Positions 33,175 to 42,266 of a DNA stretch of 64,000 bases are shown here, in pieces (position 1 is the first letter of the stretch; each line of letters begins with the position of its first letter). The translations under genes were made by a program, and so were the position numbers. The stretch is from Natronococcus jeotgali DSM 18795 (lineage in GTDB: Archaea; Halobacteriota; Halobacteria; Halobacteriales; Natrialbaceae), in the NCBI RefSeq assembly GCF_000337695.1, contig NZ_AOIA01000114.1, positions 29,891-93,890 on the forward strand. Reading direction: 5' to 3'. A model generated the notes under the pieces. That model was given only the letters and a program-made list of their open reading frames with translations. It was not told the origin of the DNA and made no database searches.

Positions 33175-33861
33175 ATGAGTCTCGTCACTACCGGTGGCAT
33201 CGCAGCGAGTATCGTCCCGTTCGATCCCACGTACGGCGTCACGATCGTCGCGACCGCCATGCTGGCGTTGTTCATGCTCGCCATGGTGTTTTTCGCCGTC
33301 GCGCCCGTCGTCTCCTCGACGTGGAGCGACCGGCTCGGAACTGACGGCGTCGCCGCGGTGGCTCCCGCGGACGGCCGAGCGACCGCCTCCGATACCCGCG
33401 AGGACCGGACGGCCACGGCCGCTCCCCAGGACGACCGGGCGGCCGCGTCCCGGGACGACACCGCCGAGGCCGAGGAGCCGACCGCCCCGTCCGGAACGGC
33501 GGGCGCGGAGTCAGCCGACGGCGCCGCCTCCGACGACGCCCTCGCCGGAGGCGCCGGCAGCGTCACGGAGGGGACGTTCACCGACGACGAACTGGGGAAG
33601 CTCGTCGAGCGCGCCGACGGCAAGGTTATCGGCACCGTCGCCGAGGTCGGCGGCGATCGAGCCCGCGTCGAACCGCGCCCGGACGCGCTGGACCAGCTCC
33701 TGGTTCGACTCGGCCGCGCGGAGGTCGGCGACGCCTTCGTCCTCGAGGAGGGCGACGTCGACGAGATCAGCGCCAACCGGATCCACCTCGAGCGCGAGTT
33801 CGTCCGTCCCACGGGCGGGGCGGCGTCCGGGACCGACGGCGCCACGGCCGCGACCGAGTAA
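33175..33861 (+). CDS. Membrane-anchored protein with PRC-barrel-like C terminus
   Basis: 228 residues: one strong membrane span near residues 18-45 (VTIVATAMLALFMLAMVFFA), a long Ala/Asp/Glu/Thr-rich disordered linker (about 60-130), then a small beta domain (DGKVIGTVAEVGGDRARVEP) like PRC-barrel or DUF2171 domains. Function unknown; the ATG at 33175 sits before the membrane span, and earlier codons are basic and unlikely. Confidence 0.65.
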   Translation: MSLVTTGGIAASIVPFDPTYGVTIVATAMLALFMLAMVFFAVAPVVSSTWSDRLGTDGVAAVAPADGRATASDTREDRTATAAPQDDRAAASRDDTAEAEEPTAPSGTAGAESADGAASDDALAGGAGSVTEGTFTDDELGKLVERADGKVIGTVAEVGGDRARVEPRPDALDQLLVRLGRAEVGDAFVLEEGDVDEISANRIHLEREFVRPTGGAASGTDGATAATE

Positions 33862-34656
33862 GAGCCGACGCCGAATCCGCTCGAGCCGTCCCACGAAAAC
33901 CGACCGTCGTAGGTACCACGCACTTTTCTCGACCGCGATACCGTCGGCGCATATCGCCGTTCGCGGAGGACGACTCGCGTCGAAACCGCCGACGGTAGGC
34001 TCGTCGGCGACCACCATGGCCACCGGCGCCGACGAGACGCGGTCGCTCGAACCGGCGGCCGTCCGCGAGCGCACGGACGGCTCGTCCTCGAGGACGGTCG
34101 CTCGCTCGGGTTCGAGTCGTCGGCTGCCGACGATCCCGGTCGGGAGACGTCGACCGGGGACGCCGCCGAGACCCTCGAGGACGTCGACTCGCAGCGCCGC
34201 GGCGTCGACGCGGAGCCGTCCGCGGTCGCCGACAGCGATCCGGACGAGACCTCGGGCCGACGCCGAGATCACGAACGAGAACGAGCCGCGCCGAACGGAC
34301 GCGGCGGTCGATCCGGACGACCCTGAGACGTCCTGACGGCGACCGACGCCGCGTCGCCGGGAGCGACGCGACGGCCGTTCGCGAGCGGTGCTCCCGTTCG
34401 ATCGTTTCGTCGGTCACCGGACCGTATCCGGTTCTGTATAGCATGCCAGGATTTACGAATGGAAGAGGGATGCGGCTGCCGCGTCGACCTCGGCGCGCGG
34501 GTGGTCGTCGCTCCGGGTTCGGCGCGCCGGTCCGACGGCCGATCTCTGGGTCTCCGGGCGTATCGGTCGAGTCTTCGGGACGATCGGTCGCAGGGACGAC
34601 GTTCGGGAGCCGCTGCCGGGCCGCGAACTAAGTCGCTTCTCGTCGTACCGTCGCCG
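33862..34656. other. 795 bases with no convincing gene; possible decayed gene
   Basis: A plus-strand frame is open from about 33913 to a TGA at 34324-34326 and its second half reads like acidic haloarchaeal protein with high GC3 (LVLEDGRSLGFESSAADDPG), but it lacks an ATG and any clean start. Frames on the minus strand do not look like proteins. It may be the remnant of a degraded gene. Confidence 0.45.
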
Positions 34657-35454
34657 ATGCCGCTATTCGGTGACAGCCGCGAACGAGATGGTGTCGACGT
34701 CGACGGACCCGCGGACGCACAGGCGATCGTGTTCGTCCACGGCGCGATGTTCACCCGGACGATGTGGCTTCCCCAGCGGCGGGCGCTGGCCGACGAGTTT
34801 CGGGTCGCCGCGTTCGACCTCCCGGGTCACGGGGTCTACGCCGACGAGAGCTTCCGGATGGAGCCGGCGATCGACCGCCTCGCGGAGACGATCGAGACCA
34901 CGACCGACGGCAGCGCGGTGCTGGTCGGGCTCTCGCTGGGGGGCTACGTGGCGACCGAGTACGCCTCCCGCCACCCGGAGGCGGTCGACGGACTCGTGCT
35001 CACGGGATCCAGCGCGAACCCCGTCCGCGGCATGGAGCTGGCGACGCGGGCCAACGGCGCGCTCACCCGCCTGCTCACCCGTCCCGACGTCGGGAAACGC
35101 GCCGTCGAACGGCTGGCGACGCGGTGGGTCCGCAACCGCGATCTGGAACCGGACGTCGAGCGGGCGATCATCGAGGCGGGCTTTTACCCGAAGCAGTTCG
35201 GCGACGCGGGACCGGACGTCGCGGGCGTGGACTTCCGGGAGAAGCTCTCGACGTACCCGGGACCGACGCTGATCATCAACGGCGAGAACGACAAGATCAT
35301 GCGCCGGGGCGAGCGCGCCCACGCGGCCGCCGCCCAGGACGCACGCATCGAGGTGCTCGAGGGCGTCGGCCACATCTGCAACCTCCACCGACCGGAGACG
35401 TACACTGCGCGGATCCGGAACTTCGTGCGCCAGCGCGTCGCGCCTCGACGGTGA
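34657..35454 (+). CDS. Alpha/beta-hydrolase fold protein
   Basis: 265 residues. HGA oxyanion segment (FVHGAMFTR), nucleophile elbow GLSLGG with Ser93, Asp in the DLPGHG strand region, acid in INGENDKI and final His in GVGHICN form a complete catalytic set. Substrate unknown: esterase, lipase or peptidase activity are all compatible. The ATG at 34657 precedes the first conserved strand; a longer frame from 34459 has low-quality sequence. The next gene converges with 13 nt between. Confidence 0.84.
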   Translation: MPLFGDSRERDGVDVDGPADAQAIVFVHGAMFTRTMWLPQRRALADEFRVAAFDLPGHGVYADESFRMEPAIDRLAETIETTTDGSAVLVGLSLGGYVATEYASRHPEAVDGLVLTGSSANPVRGMELATRANGALTRLLTRPDVGKRAVERLATRWVRNRDLEPDVERAIIEAGFYPKQFGDAGPDVAGVDFREKLSTYPGPTLIINGENDKIMRRGERAHAAAAQDARIEVLEGVGHICNLHRPETYTARIRNFVRQRVAPRR

Positions 35455-35467
35455 CGGCGCTTCGACC

Positions 35468-36103
35468 TCACTCGCCCGCGTCGATCCCGTGGCTCTCGAG
35501 CGCCAGCGTCTCGGGCTCGAGTTCGTAGTAGCGCTCCCAGACCGGTGCGAGGCTCACGACGCGGGTCCCCTCGAGCTCGGCCTCGCGGTGGCGGTGGTGG
35601 TGGCCGACCAGACAGAGTTCCGGCGAGAGCGCCTCGAGCAGCTCGTCGACGCGCTCGCAGCCGGGGTCGTAGCCGTACGACAGCAGTCCCGTCGGCGCCT
35701 CGTGGACGAGCAGGACGTCGACGTCCGAGAGCTCGGCCGCCCGCTCGACGTCCTCGTGAGTGAAGTGTCGGCGCCGTTGCCCGGAGAGCTCGGACCGTGG
35801 CAGGTCGTACTTCGTCGGCGCGTAGTTGCCCGACAGCCCCGCCACACGGACACCCTCGACGGTCGCCGCCGAACTCGCCAGGAGGTGGACGTTCCGGGTT
35901 CCCGCCGTCTTCCCCTCCCGCAGGGCCTCGATCGTCTCGAAGTCCTCGTTGTTGCCCGCGATAAACCACGTCGGCGCCGGCAGCTCGTAGCGCTCGAGGT
36001 CGCCGACCTGGAGGACGGCGTCGGGCTCGAGCCGTCGGTAGTGCTCGAGAAGCGTCTCCCGTCGATCCGGATCCGAAGCGTGGGCGTCACCGAGGACGAG
36101 CAT
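35468..36103 (-). CDS. Calcineurin-like metallophosphoesterase
   Basis: 211 residues from the ATG at 36103. Metal motifs in order: GDAHAS (Asp6, His8), VGDLE, GNNED, HEAPTG and GHHHRH. This is the small YfcE/MPP class acting on phosphodiesters or nucleotides; the exact substrate is unknown. An in-frame start 24 codons upstream would add a basic stretch and is not favoured. Confidence 0.87.
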   Translation of the reverse strand: MLVLGDAHASDPDRRETLLEHYRRLEPDAVLQVGDLERYELPAPTWFIAGNNEDFETIEALREGKTAGTRNVHLLASSAATVEGVRVAGLSGNYAPTKYDLPRSELSGQRRRHFTHEDVERAAELSDVDVLLVHEAPTGLLSYGYDPGCERVDELLEALSPELCLVGHHHRHREAELEGTRVVSLAPVWERYYELEPETLALESHGIDAGE

Positions 36104-36222
36104 ACCCGAAGCCAGGGGTCGGAGCCGGAAATACCGTCGGCCGCGAGTGGATCCGTCGGGAGCGGTGACCGTCACGGATCGCCTGACGAACGGTTATACG
36201 CCCCGTCGTGGATCCTCTCGGT

Positions 36223-36741
36223 ATGGTCGACAGCCGAACCTACGAGTTCGAGGGCGCCAGCCCGTCGATCGACGCCGAGGCCCGCGTGAGCGGGGACGCC
36301 GTCCTCGTCGGCGACGTCGCGGTCGCGGCCGAGGCGAGCGTCTGGCCCGGAGTCGTCCTGCGGGGCGACGTCGGTCCCGTTCGAGTCGGACGGGGGACCC
36401 ACGTCGGCGACAACGCCACGCTGCACGCGGCGACCCTCGAGGACCGGGTGATGGTCGGACACGGCGCCGTCCTCAACGAGGCGGTCGTCGAGACGGGCGC
36501 GCTGGTCGGGTTCAACGCCACGCTCAACACCGGCGCGACGGTCGGGGCCGGCAGCATCGTCGCCGCCGGGACCGTCGTGCCCGACGAGTACGCGATCCCG
36601 CCGGAGTCGTTCGTCCGCGGCGTCCCCGCCGAGGTCACGCCGCTGGCGGAGACCGGGATCGACCCCGAGGCGATCTTCGAGGAGTTCTCCTCGGGGGCGT
36701 ACACGGATCTGGCGAACCGACACGGGGAGCTGTTCGAGTAG
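36223..36741 (+). CDS. Gamma-type carbonic anhydrase family protein
   Basis: 172 residues built of hexapeptide repeats (VWPGVVLRGDVGPVRVGRGT and so on) forming a left-handed beta helix. Three His ligands are visible in GTHVGDNATLH and VGHGAV, as in gamma carbonic anhydrases and related YrdA proteins. It could catalyse CO2 hydration; many relatives have low activity. ATG at 36223 preferred to a GTG 5 codons upstream. Confidence 0.87.
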   Translation: MVDSRTYEFEGASPSIDAEARVSGDAVLVGDVAVAAEASVWPGVVLRGDVGPVRVGRGTHVGDNATLHAATLEDRVMVGHGAVLNEAVVETGALVGFNATLNTGATVGAGSIVAAGTVVPDEYAIPPESFVRGVPAEVTPLAETGIDPEAIFEEFSSGAYTDLANRHGELFE

Positions 36742-36756
36742 GTACCGACAGCGCGG

Positions 36757-37932
36757 TCAGCGGACGGCACCCGACTCGAGCAAACGGTCGATCGCCGCCT
36801 CGTCGTAGCCGACCTCGGCGAGGTACCGCCGCGTGTGTTCGCCCTGTTCGGGGACGGCCTCGCTCGTTTCCGTCGGCGTCTCGCGGTGACGGGCCGGAAA
36901 CCCGATCCTCGGCGGTGCGTCCCCGTGACGCTCGACGAGATCGCGGGCCCGAAACTGCGGATGCTCGTCTAACTCCGCGGGCGCGTAGACTCCGGTGACG
37001 GCGCCGTCGACGTCCGCCAGCGCCGCCTCCCACTCGTCGCGCGTTCGCTGGCAGAACAGCTCCTCGAGCTCGGCCCGCAGGGCCGCTCGCACGTCGGGGT
37101 CGTCCGAGCCGTGCTCCGCGACCAGATCCTCTCGACCGACGGCCTCGCAGAACGCCCGCCAGAACTTCGGCTCGAGGGCGGCCAGGGTCACCCAGTTCCC
37201 GTCGGCGGTCTCGTAGCTGTCGTACCACGGCAGCCCGCCCGTCAGCGGCGTCTCGCCCGGTCTGGGCTCGGCGGGGTCCCCGGTGAGCGCCTGGTAGGCG
37301 ACCGCCTGCGAGAAGGAGGCGACGACGTCGGCCAGCGCGACGTCGATATACTCGCCGTCCGCGTTGCCCAGCTCCCGCGCGAGGACGGCTTCGACGATCG
37401 CGAACGCCGCGAAGAGCCCGCCGGCCATGTCGCCGATCGGGTAGCCGGGGACCTGGGGCGTCGCGTCGGGGGACTCCCTGGTCATGTCGAGCAGACCCGC
37501 GATCGCGACGTAGTTGAGGTCGTGGCCCGCCCGATCGGCCCAGGGACCGTTCTGGCCGTACCCCGTGAGCGAGCAGTAGATCAGCTCCGCGTTGTGCTCG
37601 GACAGCGTCTCGTAGTCGACGCCCAGTCGCTCGACGACGCCCGGACGGAAGCTCTCGAGGACGACGTCGCTCTCGGCGACGAGCCGGTAGAACGCCGCTC
37701 GCCCGTCCTCGCTTTTGAGGTCGATCGCCACGCTTCGCTTGCCCCGATTGACCATCTCGAAGATCGCGCCGGTCCCGCGATCCGTGAGCGGCTCCATCGA
37801 CCGGGCGTAGTCGCCCGCGCCGGCGTCTTCGACTTTCACTACCTCCGCTCCCGAATCCGCCAGCAGCTGGGTCGCGTACGGGCCGGGCAACAGCCTCGAG
37901 AGATCGAGGATTCGAACGCCGTCGAGTCGCAT
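36757..37932 (-). CDS. CaiB/BaiF family CoA-transferase (class III)
   Basis: 391 residues. N-terminal LDGVRILDLSRLLPGPYATQ and VVKVEDAGAGDYAR, and the conserved Asp in YPIGDMAGG, which forms the acyl anhydride intermediate, match class III CoA transferases and racemases such as alpha-methylacyl-CoA racemase. It lies 66 nt downstream of a thiolase on the same strand, suggesting joint action on a branched or odd-chain acyl-CoA; the substrate is not evident. Confidence 0.85.
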   Translation of the reverse strand: MRLDGVRILDLSRLLPGPYATQLLADSGAEVVKVEDAGAGDYARSMEPLTDRGTGAIFEMVNRGKRSVAIDLKSEDGRAAFYRLVAESDVVLESFRPGVVERLGVDYETLSEHNAELIYCSLTGYGQNGPWADRAGHDLNYVAIAGLLDMTRESPDATPQVPGYPIGDMAGGLFAAFAIVEAVLARELGNADGEYIDVALADVVASFSQAVAYQALTGDPAEPRPGETPLTGGLPWYDSYETADGNWVTLAALEPKFWRAFCEAVGREDLVAEHGSDDPDVRAALRAELEELFCQRTRDEWEAALADVDGAVTGVYAPAELDEHPQFRARDLVERHGDAPPRIGFPARHRETPTETSEAVPEQGEHTRRYLAEVGYDEAAIDRLLESGAVR

Positions 37933-37998
37933 ACCGGAGGCGTCTCGGTAGCGATACTTTACAGTACCTTCGAGCGCGGTCGTTGCCCCGGGCTCGCG

Positions 37999-39225
37999 CT
38001 ACGCCCGCTCGACGATCGTCGCGATCCCCTGGCCGAACCCGATACACATCGTCGAGAGCCCGACGTCCTGCCCGGTCCGCTCGAGTTCGTGGACCAGCTT
38101 CGTCACCAGGGCCGCACCCGTCGCCCCCAGCGGGTGGCCGTGGGCGATCGCACCGCCGTTGACGTTGGTTCGCTCCCAGGGGGCGCCCGTCTCCTCGAGC
38201 CAGGCGGCGACGACCGCGGCGAAGGCCTCGTTGACCTCGAACAGGTCGACGTCTGCGAGTTCGTACTCGGACTGCTCGAGGATCCGTTCGGTCGCCGGGA
38301 TCGGACCCGTGAGCATCGTTACGGGGTCGACGCCGACGACCTCCGTTTGTCGAATCCGGGCCATCGGCTCCCAGCCGCGGGCCGCGGCTTCCTCCTCGCT
38401 CGCGATCAGCAGCGCCGAGGCGCCGTCGACGATCCCCGAGGCGTTACCGGGGTGGTGGACGCCCTCGCCCTCCTCGCGGAAGGACAGCGGCAGCTCGGAA
38501 AGGGTCTCGCGGTCGGTCTCGGGGCGGGGGTGTTCGTCCCGGTCGACGACGACCGTCTCGCGGGTCGCTTCGCTCCCCGCTCGACCGTTCGAGTCGCGCT
38601 GCGACTCGCGTTCCTCTCCCTCGAGTTCGGTCTCGACGGGGACGACCTGGTCGTCGTACCGTCCCTCGTCCCAGGCCTCGCCCCAGCGCCGCTGGGAGTC
38701 GACCGCGAGCTCGTCGAGTTCCTCGCGCGCGAACCCGTAGTTCTCGGCGATGCGCTCGGCGCCCTCGCCCTGGTGGGTCAGCTCCTCGAAGTGCTCGAAG
38801 TACGTGTCGGTGACGGCGCTCTCCCCGTCGACGCCGTCGACGCCGTCCGAGCCCAGCGGAACGCGGGTCATGTGCTCGACGCCCCCGGCGACCAGCACGT
38901 CGTGCTGGCCCGCCATCACGTTCGTCGCTGCGAAGTTGACCGCCTGCTGGCCCGAGCCGCACATCCGGTTGAGCTGGACGCCCGGCACGCCGTCGCCCCA
39001 GCCCGCGACCATCGGCGCGATGCGACCGATATTGAGCCCCTGCTCGTCGACTGGGGTGACGCAGCCGTAGATCACGTCCTCGATCGTCTCCGGGTCGAAC
39101 CCGTTGCGCTCCTCGAGGGCCTCGAGGGGCGCGGCCGCGAGGTCCTGGGGGTGGGTGTCTCGGAACGACCCGCCTCGCTTACCGAACGGCGTCCGTACCG
39201 CGTCGACGATGACTGCCGTTTGCAT
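37999..39225 (-). CDS. Thiolase family acetyl-CoA acyltransferase with an internal insertion
   Basis: 408 residues. Catalytic residues are all present: Cys89 in NRMCGSGQQ, His in GGAIAHGHPLGATG (about 362) and Cys in STMCIGFGQG (about 393). It condenses or cleaves acyl-CoA with acetyl-CoA in beta-oxidation or fatty-acid-like metabolism. Residues about 206-222 (SQRDSNGRAGSEATR) look like an insertion encoded by a palindromic repeat. The neighbour is a CoA transferase. Confidence 0.9.
   Translation of the reverse strand: MQTAVIVDAVRTPFGKRGGSFRDTHPQDLAAAPLEALEERNGFDPETIEDVIYGCVTPVDEQGLNIGRIAPMVAGWGDGVPGVQLNRMCGSGQQAVNFAATNVMAGQHDVLVAGGVEHMTRVPLGSDGVDGVDGESAVTDTYFEHFEELTHQGEGAERIAENYGFAREELDELAVDSQRRWGEAWDEGRYDDQVVPVETELEGEERESQRDSNGRAGSEATRETVVVDRDEHPRPETDRETLSELPLSFREEGEGVHHPGNASGIVDGASALLIASEEEAAARGWEPMARIRQTEVVGVDPVTMLTGPIPATERILEQSEYELADVDLFEVNEAFAAVVAAWLEETGAPWERTNVNGGAIAHGHPLGATGAALVTKLVHELERTGQDVGLSTMCIGFGQGIATIVERA
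38560..38611. repeat. Palindromic repeat-like insertion in the thiolase gene
   Basis: Contains CGAGTCGC (38590-38597) and GCGACTCG (38601-38608) as perfect 8-bp arms around GCT, plus a GCTTCGCTCCCCGC tail similar to the sequence at about 29041-29065 (GCGAAGCGGAGCGAAC on the same genome). Reading frame is kept. Confidence 0.45.
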
Positions 39226-39363
39226 AGTGTATACGTTCCCGACTCCGCTGATAATCGTTCGGGCCCCGGAGACGGCGACCTCGGATCGTTCGATCGCTCG
39301 TCGGTCGGATCGTCGCCCCGAGCGTGGGAACCGTTTACGTCACGGAGCCCCTATCCGACGGTG

Positions 39364-39975
39364 ATGACGGACGATCCCGAGATCACGGCCGACCGACCCG
39401 ACAGCCCGATCCAGCTCGCCGGCACGGACCACATCACCCTTATCGGCAGCAACGAGGACGACACGATCGAGTTCTACCGCGACCTGCTGGGGATGCCGCT
39501 GGTGCTCAGACAGCCCAATCTCGACGATCCGGAGTCGACGCACCTCTTCTTCGATACGGGCGACGGGCGGATCCTCACCTTCTTCGTGAACGACGACCGA
39601 CAGTCCAGCGAACAGCCGCTTCGCCACCAGGTCGGCTCGGTCCACCACCTCTCCTTCTCGGTCGAACCCGAGCGGTTCGTCGAGACCAGGGAGGCCCTCG
39701 AGGACGCGGGTCGGGGCTACAACGAGTTCGATCGGGGTATCTTCCACTCGCTGTACACCCGCGATCACAACGGACTGACGATCGAGCTCGCGACCGACAA
39801 GTTCGATATCCCGGACGACCGCCGCGGCGAGGTGCTGGCGACCGCCCAGCGCCTGCGCGTCGAGGACGGTGCCGACTTCGCCGAGGAGCGCCACCTCGAG
39901 GCGGCCCTCGAGGAGCTGGGGATCGACAGCGAGACGTACGAGCTGCCGGACGCCCCGACGGGCGCCGGGCGCTGA
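39364..39975 (+). CDS. VOC-family (glyoxalase/dioxygenase fold) protein
   Basis: 203 residues. One VOC module (THITLIGSNEDDTIEFYRDLLGM, with VHHLSFSV and NGLTIELA) gives a His/Glu metal site: first His in DHITL, then His in VHHLSF, Glu in TIELA. A helical C-terminal part (VLATAQRLRVEDGADF) is added. Substrate unknown; glyoxalase or ring-cleavage enzyme. Divergent from the thiolase with about 138 nt between. Confidence 0.82.
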   Translation: MTDDPEITADRPDSPIQLAGTDHITLIGSNEDDTIEFYRDLLGMPLVLRQPNLDDPESTHLFFDTGDGRILTFFVNDDRQSSEQPLRHQVGSVHHLSFSVEPERFVETREALEDAGRGYNEFDRGIFHSLYTRDHNGLTIELATDKFDIPDDRRGEVLATAQRLRVEDGADFAEERHLEAALEELGIDSETYELPDAPTGAGR

Positions 39976-39976
39976 G

Positions 39977-40621
39977 TCAGTCGGGCAGCTCCTCGCGGAC
40001 GCCCTCCATGAGCGAACGGACGTTCGCACCCTCGTCCTCGAAGGCGGTCGGATAGACCCCCAGCGTCGCGACCAGGTCGTCGCCGGCGTCGACCGTCTCG
40101 CTGACCAGGACGTCGACGTCGACGGTTCGCCCGCCGAAGGTCGCCTCCCCGGCGAACGTCGACACGGTCGCCGACTGCCCGAGGGCGGTCAGCTCCTCGT
40201 CGGCCTCGTGTTCGACGTCGCCGAGCCCGCCGTGGACGCTCGCGACGAGGTCGACGAGCCCGCTCGTCGACCGCTCGGCGAGCGGGTTGAACTCCCGGCC
40301 GAGCACCCCGACCTGCGGGCTCGAGAGCACGGCGAACTCCGCGCCCTTGTGCTCGCCGAGCAGTCCCATGTCGACCGTCTTCTCGTACTCGGTGAGCGCA
40401 TTGATCAGGACGACCTCCTCGGAGACGATCCAGGCGCTGACCGTCTCCTCGAGGCGGAGCTCGTCGACGGCGGTTCGTTCGTAGCCGGCCTCCTCGCGGA
40501 CCGCTGGATCGATCCCGGCGGGCGTGGCCTCGTGGCTGTCGAGCCCGACGGTCCCGAGACAGCCCGCGAGACTCGCGAGTCCGACCGTTCCCGCTCCGGC
40601 GAGTACCTGTCTCCGTTCCAT
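39977..40621 (-). CDS. DUF6517-like lipoprotein
   Basis: 214 residues. N terminus MERRQVLAGA with twin Arg and a lipobox LAGC at Cys21 marks a Tat-exported lipoprotein. The rest (YERTAVDELRLEETVSAWIV, VEVL, VSETVDAGDDLVATLGVYP) fits haloarchaeal DUF6517 proteins. It lies on the outer face of the membrane; function unknown. Confidence 0.75.
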   Translation of the reverse strand: MERRQVLAGAGTVGLASLAGCLGTVGLDSHEATPAGIDPAVREEAGYERTAVDELRLEETVSAWIVSEEVVLINALTEYEKTVDMGLLGEHKGAEFAVLSSPQVGVLGREFNPLAERSTSGLVDLVASVHGGLGDVEHEADEELTALGQSATVSTFAGEATFGGRTVDVDVLVSETVDAGDDLVATLGVYPTAFEDEGANVRSLMEGVREELPD

Positions 40622-40710
40622 TCAGTCACGAATTCGAACCAGTAGTACAAGGTCTTTTGGATGCGGGAGATCGGGGTCGATACGAGACGGGACCTAGGCG
40701 CAAGGGACTG

Positions 40711-41445
40711 TCATCCGTCCGTCGATTGGATTCGCTCGATGGCTTCGTCGAAGCGCTCGGGCGGCTGGGCTCCGACGAGCGTTCCGGCTCTCTCGGCCTC
40801 GGGATCGAAGACGGCGAACGTCGGCGTCCCCGAGATTCCGAACGAGCGAGCCTGCTCGGCGTCGTCCTCGATCGAGGACTCGAACTCGTCGCCTCGCTCC
40901 TCGAGGCAGGTCTCGAGGTCGTCCGCGTCGACGGAATCGACCGAGCGCGTGTACTCGAGGAGCGCGTCGGCGTCGGCCCACCCTGACTCCTTCTCGCCCT
41001 GTTCGTCGAAGATGGCTGCGTGCCAGTTCCAGTAGGCCGACGAGTCGTCGTCGCAGACCTGTGCCCACGCACACCGCGAGGCGACCGTGGCGGTCATCGA
41101 ATCCGAGCCGAAGTACGGCAGCGGGATAAAGACGATTCGAACCCGCCCGGGTTCGACGTGGTTCCTGACGAGTTCGGGAAGCGTCTTCCGTTCGAACTCT
41201 TCGCAGAACGGGCACTGGAAGTCGGTCCAGTAGTAGATATCCAGCGCCGCGTCCGGCGACCCGACGATCGGTTTTCCGGTCAGGTCGATGCCGAACGACG
41301 TCGTCTCGTCGCTCGCGTGGAGAGTCAACGAACGGTCGTGGTCGTCGTCGCTTCCGTCGTCGCGCGCGAGATAATAGGCTCCGCCGCCGGCGGCGACGAC
41401 GGTACCGGCCAGCAGGGCGCGACGGGACGGCTGATCGAGGCTCAT
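40711..41445 (-). CDS. DsbA-like thioredoxin-fold protein, Tat-anchored
   Basis: 244 residues. Tat-type signal (SRRALLAGTVVAAGGG), then a thioredoxin fold with CPFC (Cys78-Cys81) in YYWTDFQCPFCEEF and a cis-proline segment (ISGTPTF). It probably oxidises or isomerises disulfides on the outer membrane face. A divergent gene at 41631 encodes a cysteine-bearing membrane protein; whether that is its redox partner is inference. Confidence 0.85.
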   Translation of the reverse strand: MSLDQPSRRALLAGTVVAAGGGAYYLARDDGSDDDHDRSLTLHASDETTSFGIDLTGKPIVGSPDAALDIYYWTDFQCPFCEEFERKTLPELVRNHVEPGRVRIVFIPLPYFGSDSMTATVASRCAWAQVCDDDSSAYWNWHAAIFDEQGEKESGWADADALLEYTRSVDSVDADDLETCLEERGDEFESSIEDDAEQARSFGISGTPTFAVFDPEAERAGTLVGAQPPERFDEAIERIQSTDG

Positions 41446-41630
41446 TCGGTACGGCCGACGTTCGAACCGCCGGGCCGTAACGGATCCGCCGATTTGCTGA
41501 GCCTGCAAAACGGGGTCGGTGATTTGCCGACGGCGCCCCTCGGTTCGTCCGTGCACTCGAGCGAGATTCGATCGTCGGTCCCGGGGTGTGTCTCCACGGC
41601 CGCCCGAGCCGGAAACGGGGTGAACGAACG

Positions 41631-42179
41631 GTGAGCCCGCGCAGCCGTGTCGCCGGCTTCGCCCGAAATCTCACCGAATCGATGACCTACCCCTTCGAGA
41701 GCTGGCGGGGAACTGCCGAGCTGGTCCTCGTCGGGTTCGCCACGTACATTCTGCTCGTCGTCAGCACGATGCCGGAGTTTACAGTTCAGATGCTCGTCGA
41801 CGGGTTCCACTGGTTCGACTACGTCCTCGTCTCGCTGACCGAGACGATCTACCGGACCGACGGCCTCTCGGGGATCGCGATCATCGTCCTCTACGCCCTG
41901 TTGACGGGTATCGCGGTCGTCAACGCCGCCGCGCAGCTCCGCTTGGTCGGACTCTCGAGCCTGACCGACCTCTCCGGCGTGCTTCCCGGTCTCCTCGCGT
42001 CGGGCTGTGCGAGCTGTGGCGCCGGGCTACTCGGCTTTCTGGGATTCGCTGGCGCGCTGACGCTGCTGCCCTACGACGGGACGTTGCTACAGCTCGGCGG
42101 GCTCGTCCTCCTGGTGTTCTTTCTGGGACGGGCGGGACACCCCGAGCGGTGTGCAATCGCGCCGGGAGCGGACGGATGA
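41631..42179 (+). CDS. Cysteine-bearing multi-span membrane protein
   Basis: 182 residues from a GTG at 41631, with three or four membrane spans (ELVLVGFATYILLVV, IAIIVLYALLTGIAVV, LLASGCASCGAGLLGFLGFA). The cytosolic or membrane CASC motif resembles those in membrane thiol-redox or metal proteins. It is divergent from the DsbA-like gene, which supports a redox function. Start uncertain; GTG is favoured as it begins after the promoter space. Confidence 0.65.
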   Translation: MSPRSRVAGFARNLTESMTYPFESWRGTAELVLVGFATYILLVVSTMPEFTVQMLVDGFHWFDYVLVSLTETIYRTDGLSGIAIIVLYALLTGIAVVNAAAQLRLVGLSSLTDLSGVLPGLLASGCASCGAGLLGFLGFAGALTLLPYDGTLLQLGGLVLLVFFLGRAGHPERCAIAPGADG

Positions 42180-42266
42180 CGGGATCGGTAAACCGAGACG
42201 TGTTCGGGTTCTGATTCGGAGTATCGGCTCGGGTTTTTATTGAACGGCGGGTCGGACGTCGAACCG

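Noticed and set aside
37111-39975. Plus-strand open frame of 954 codons
   Set aside because: Its last 203 codons are the real VOC gene in frame; everything before is antisense to the CoA-transferase and thiolase, which have complete catalytic motifs.
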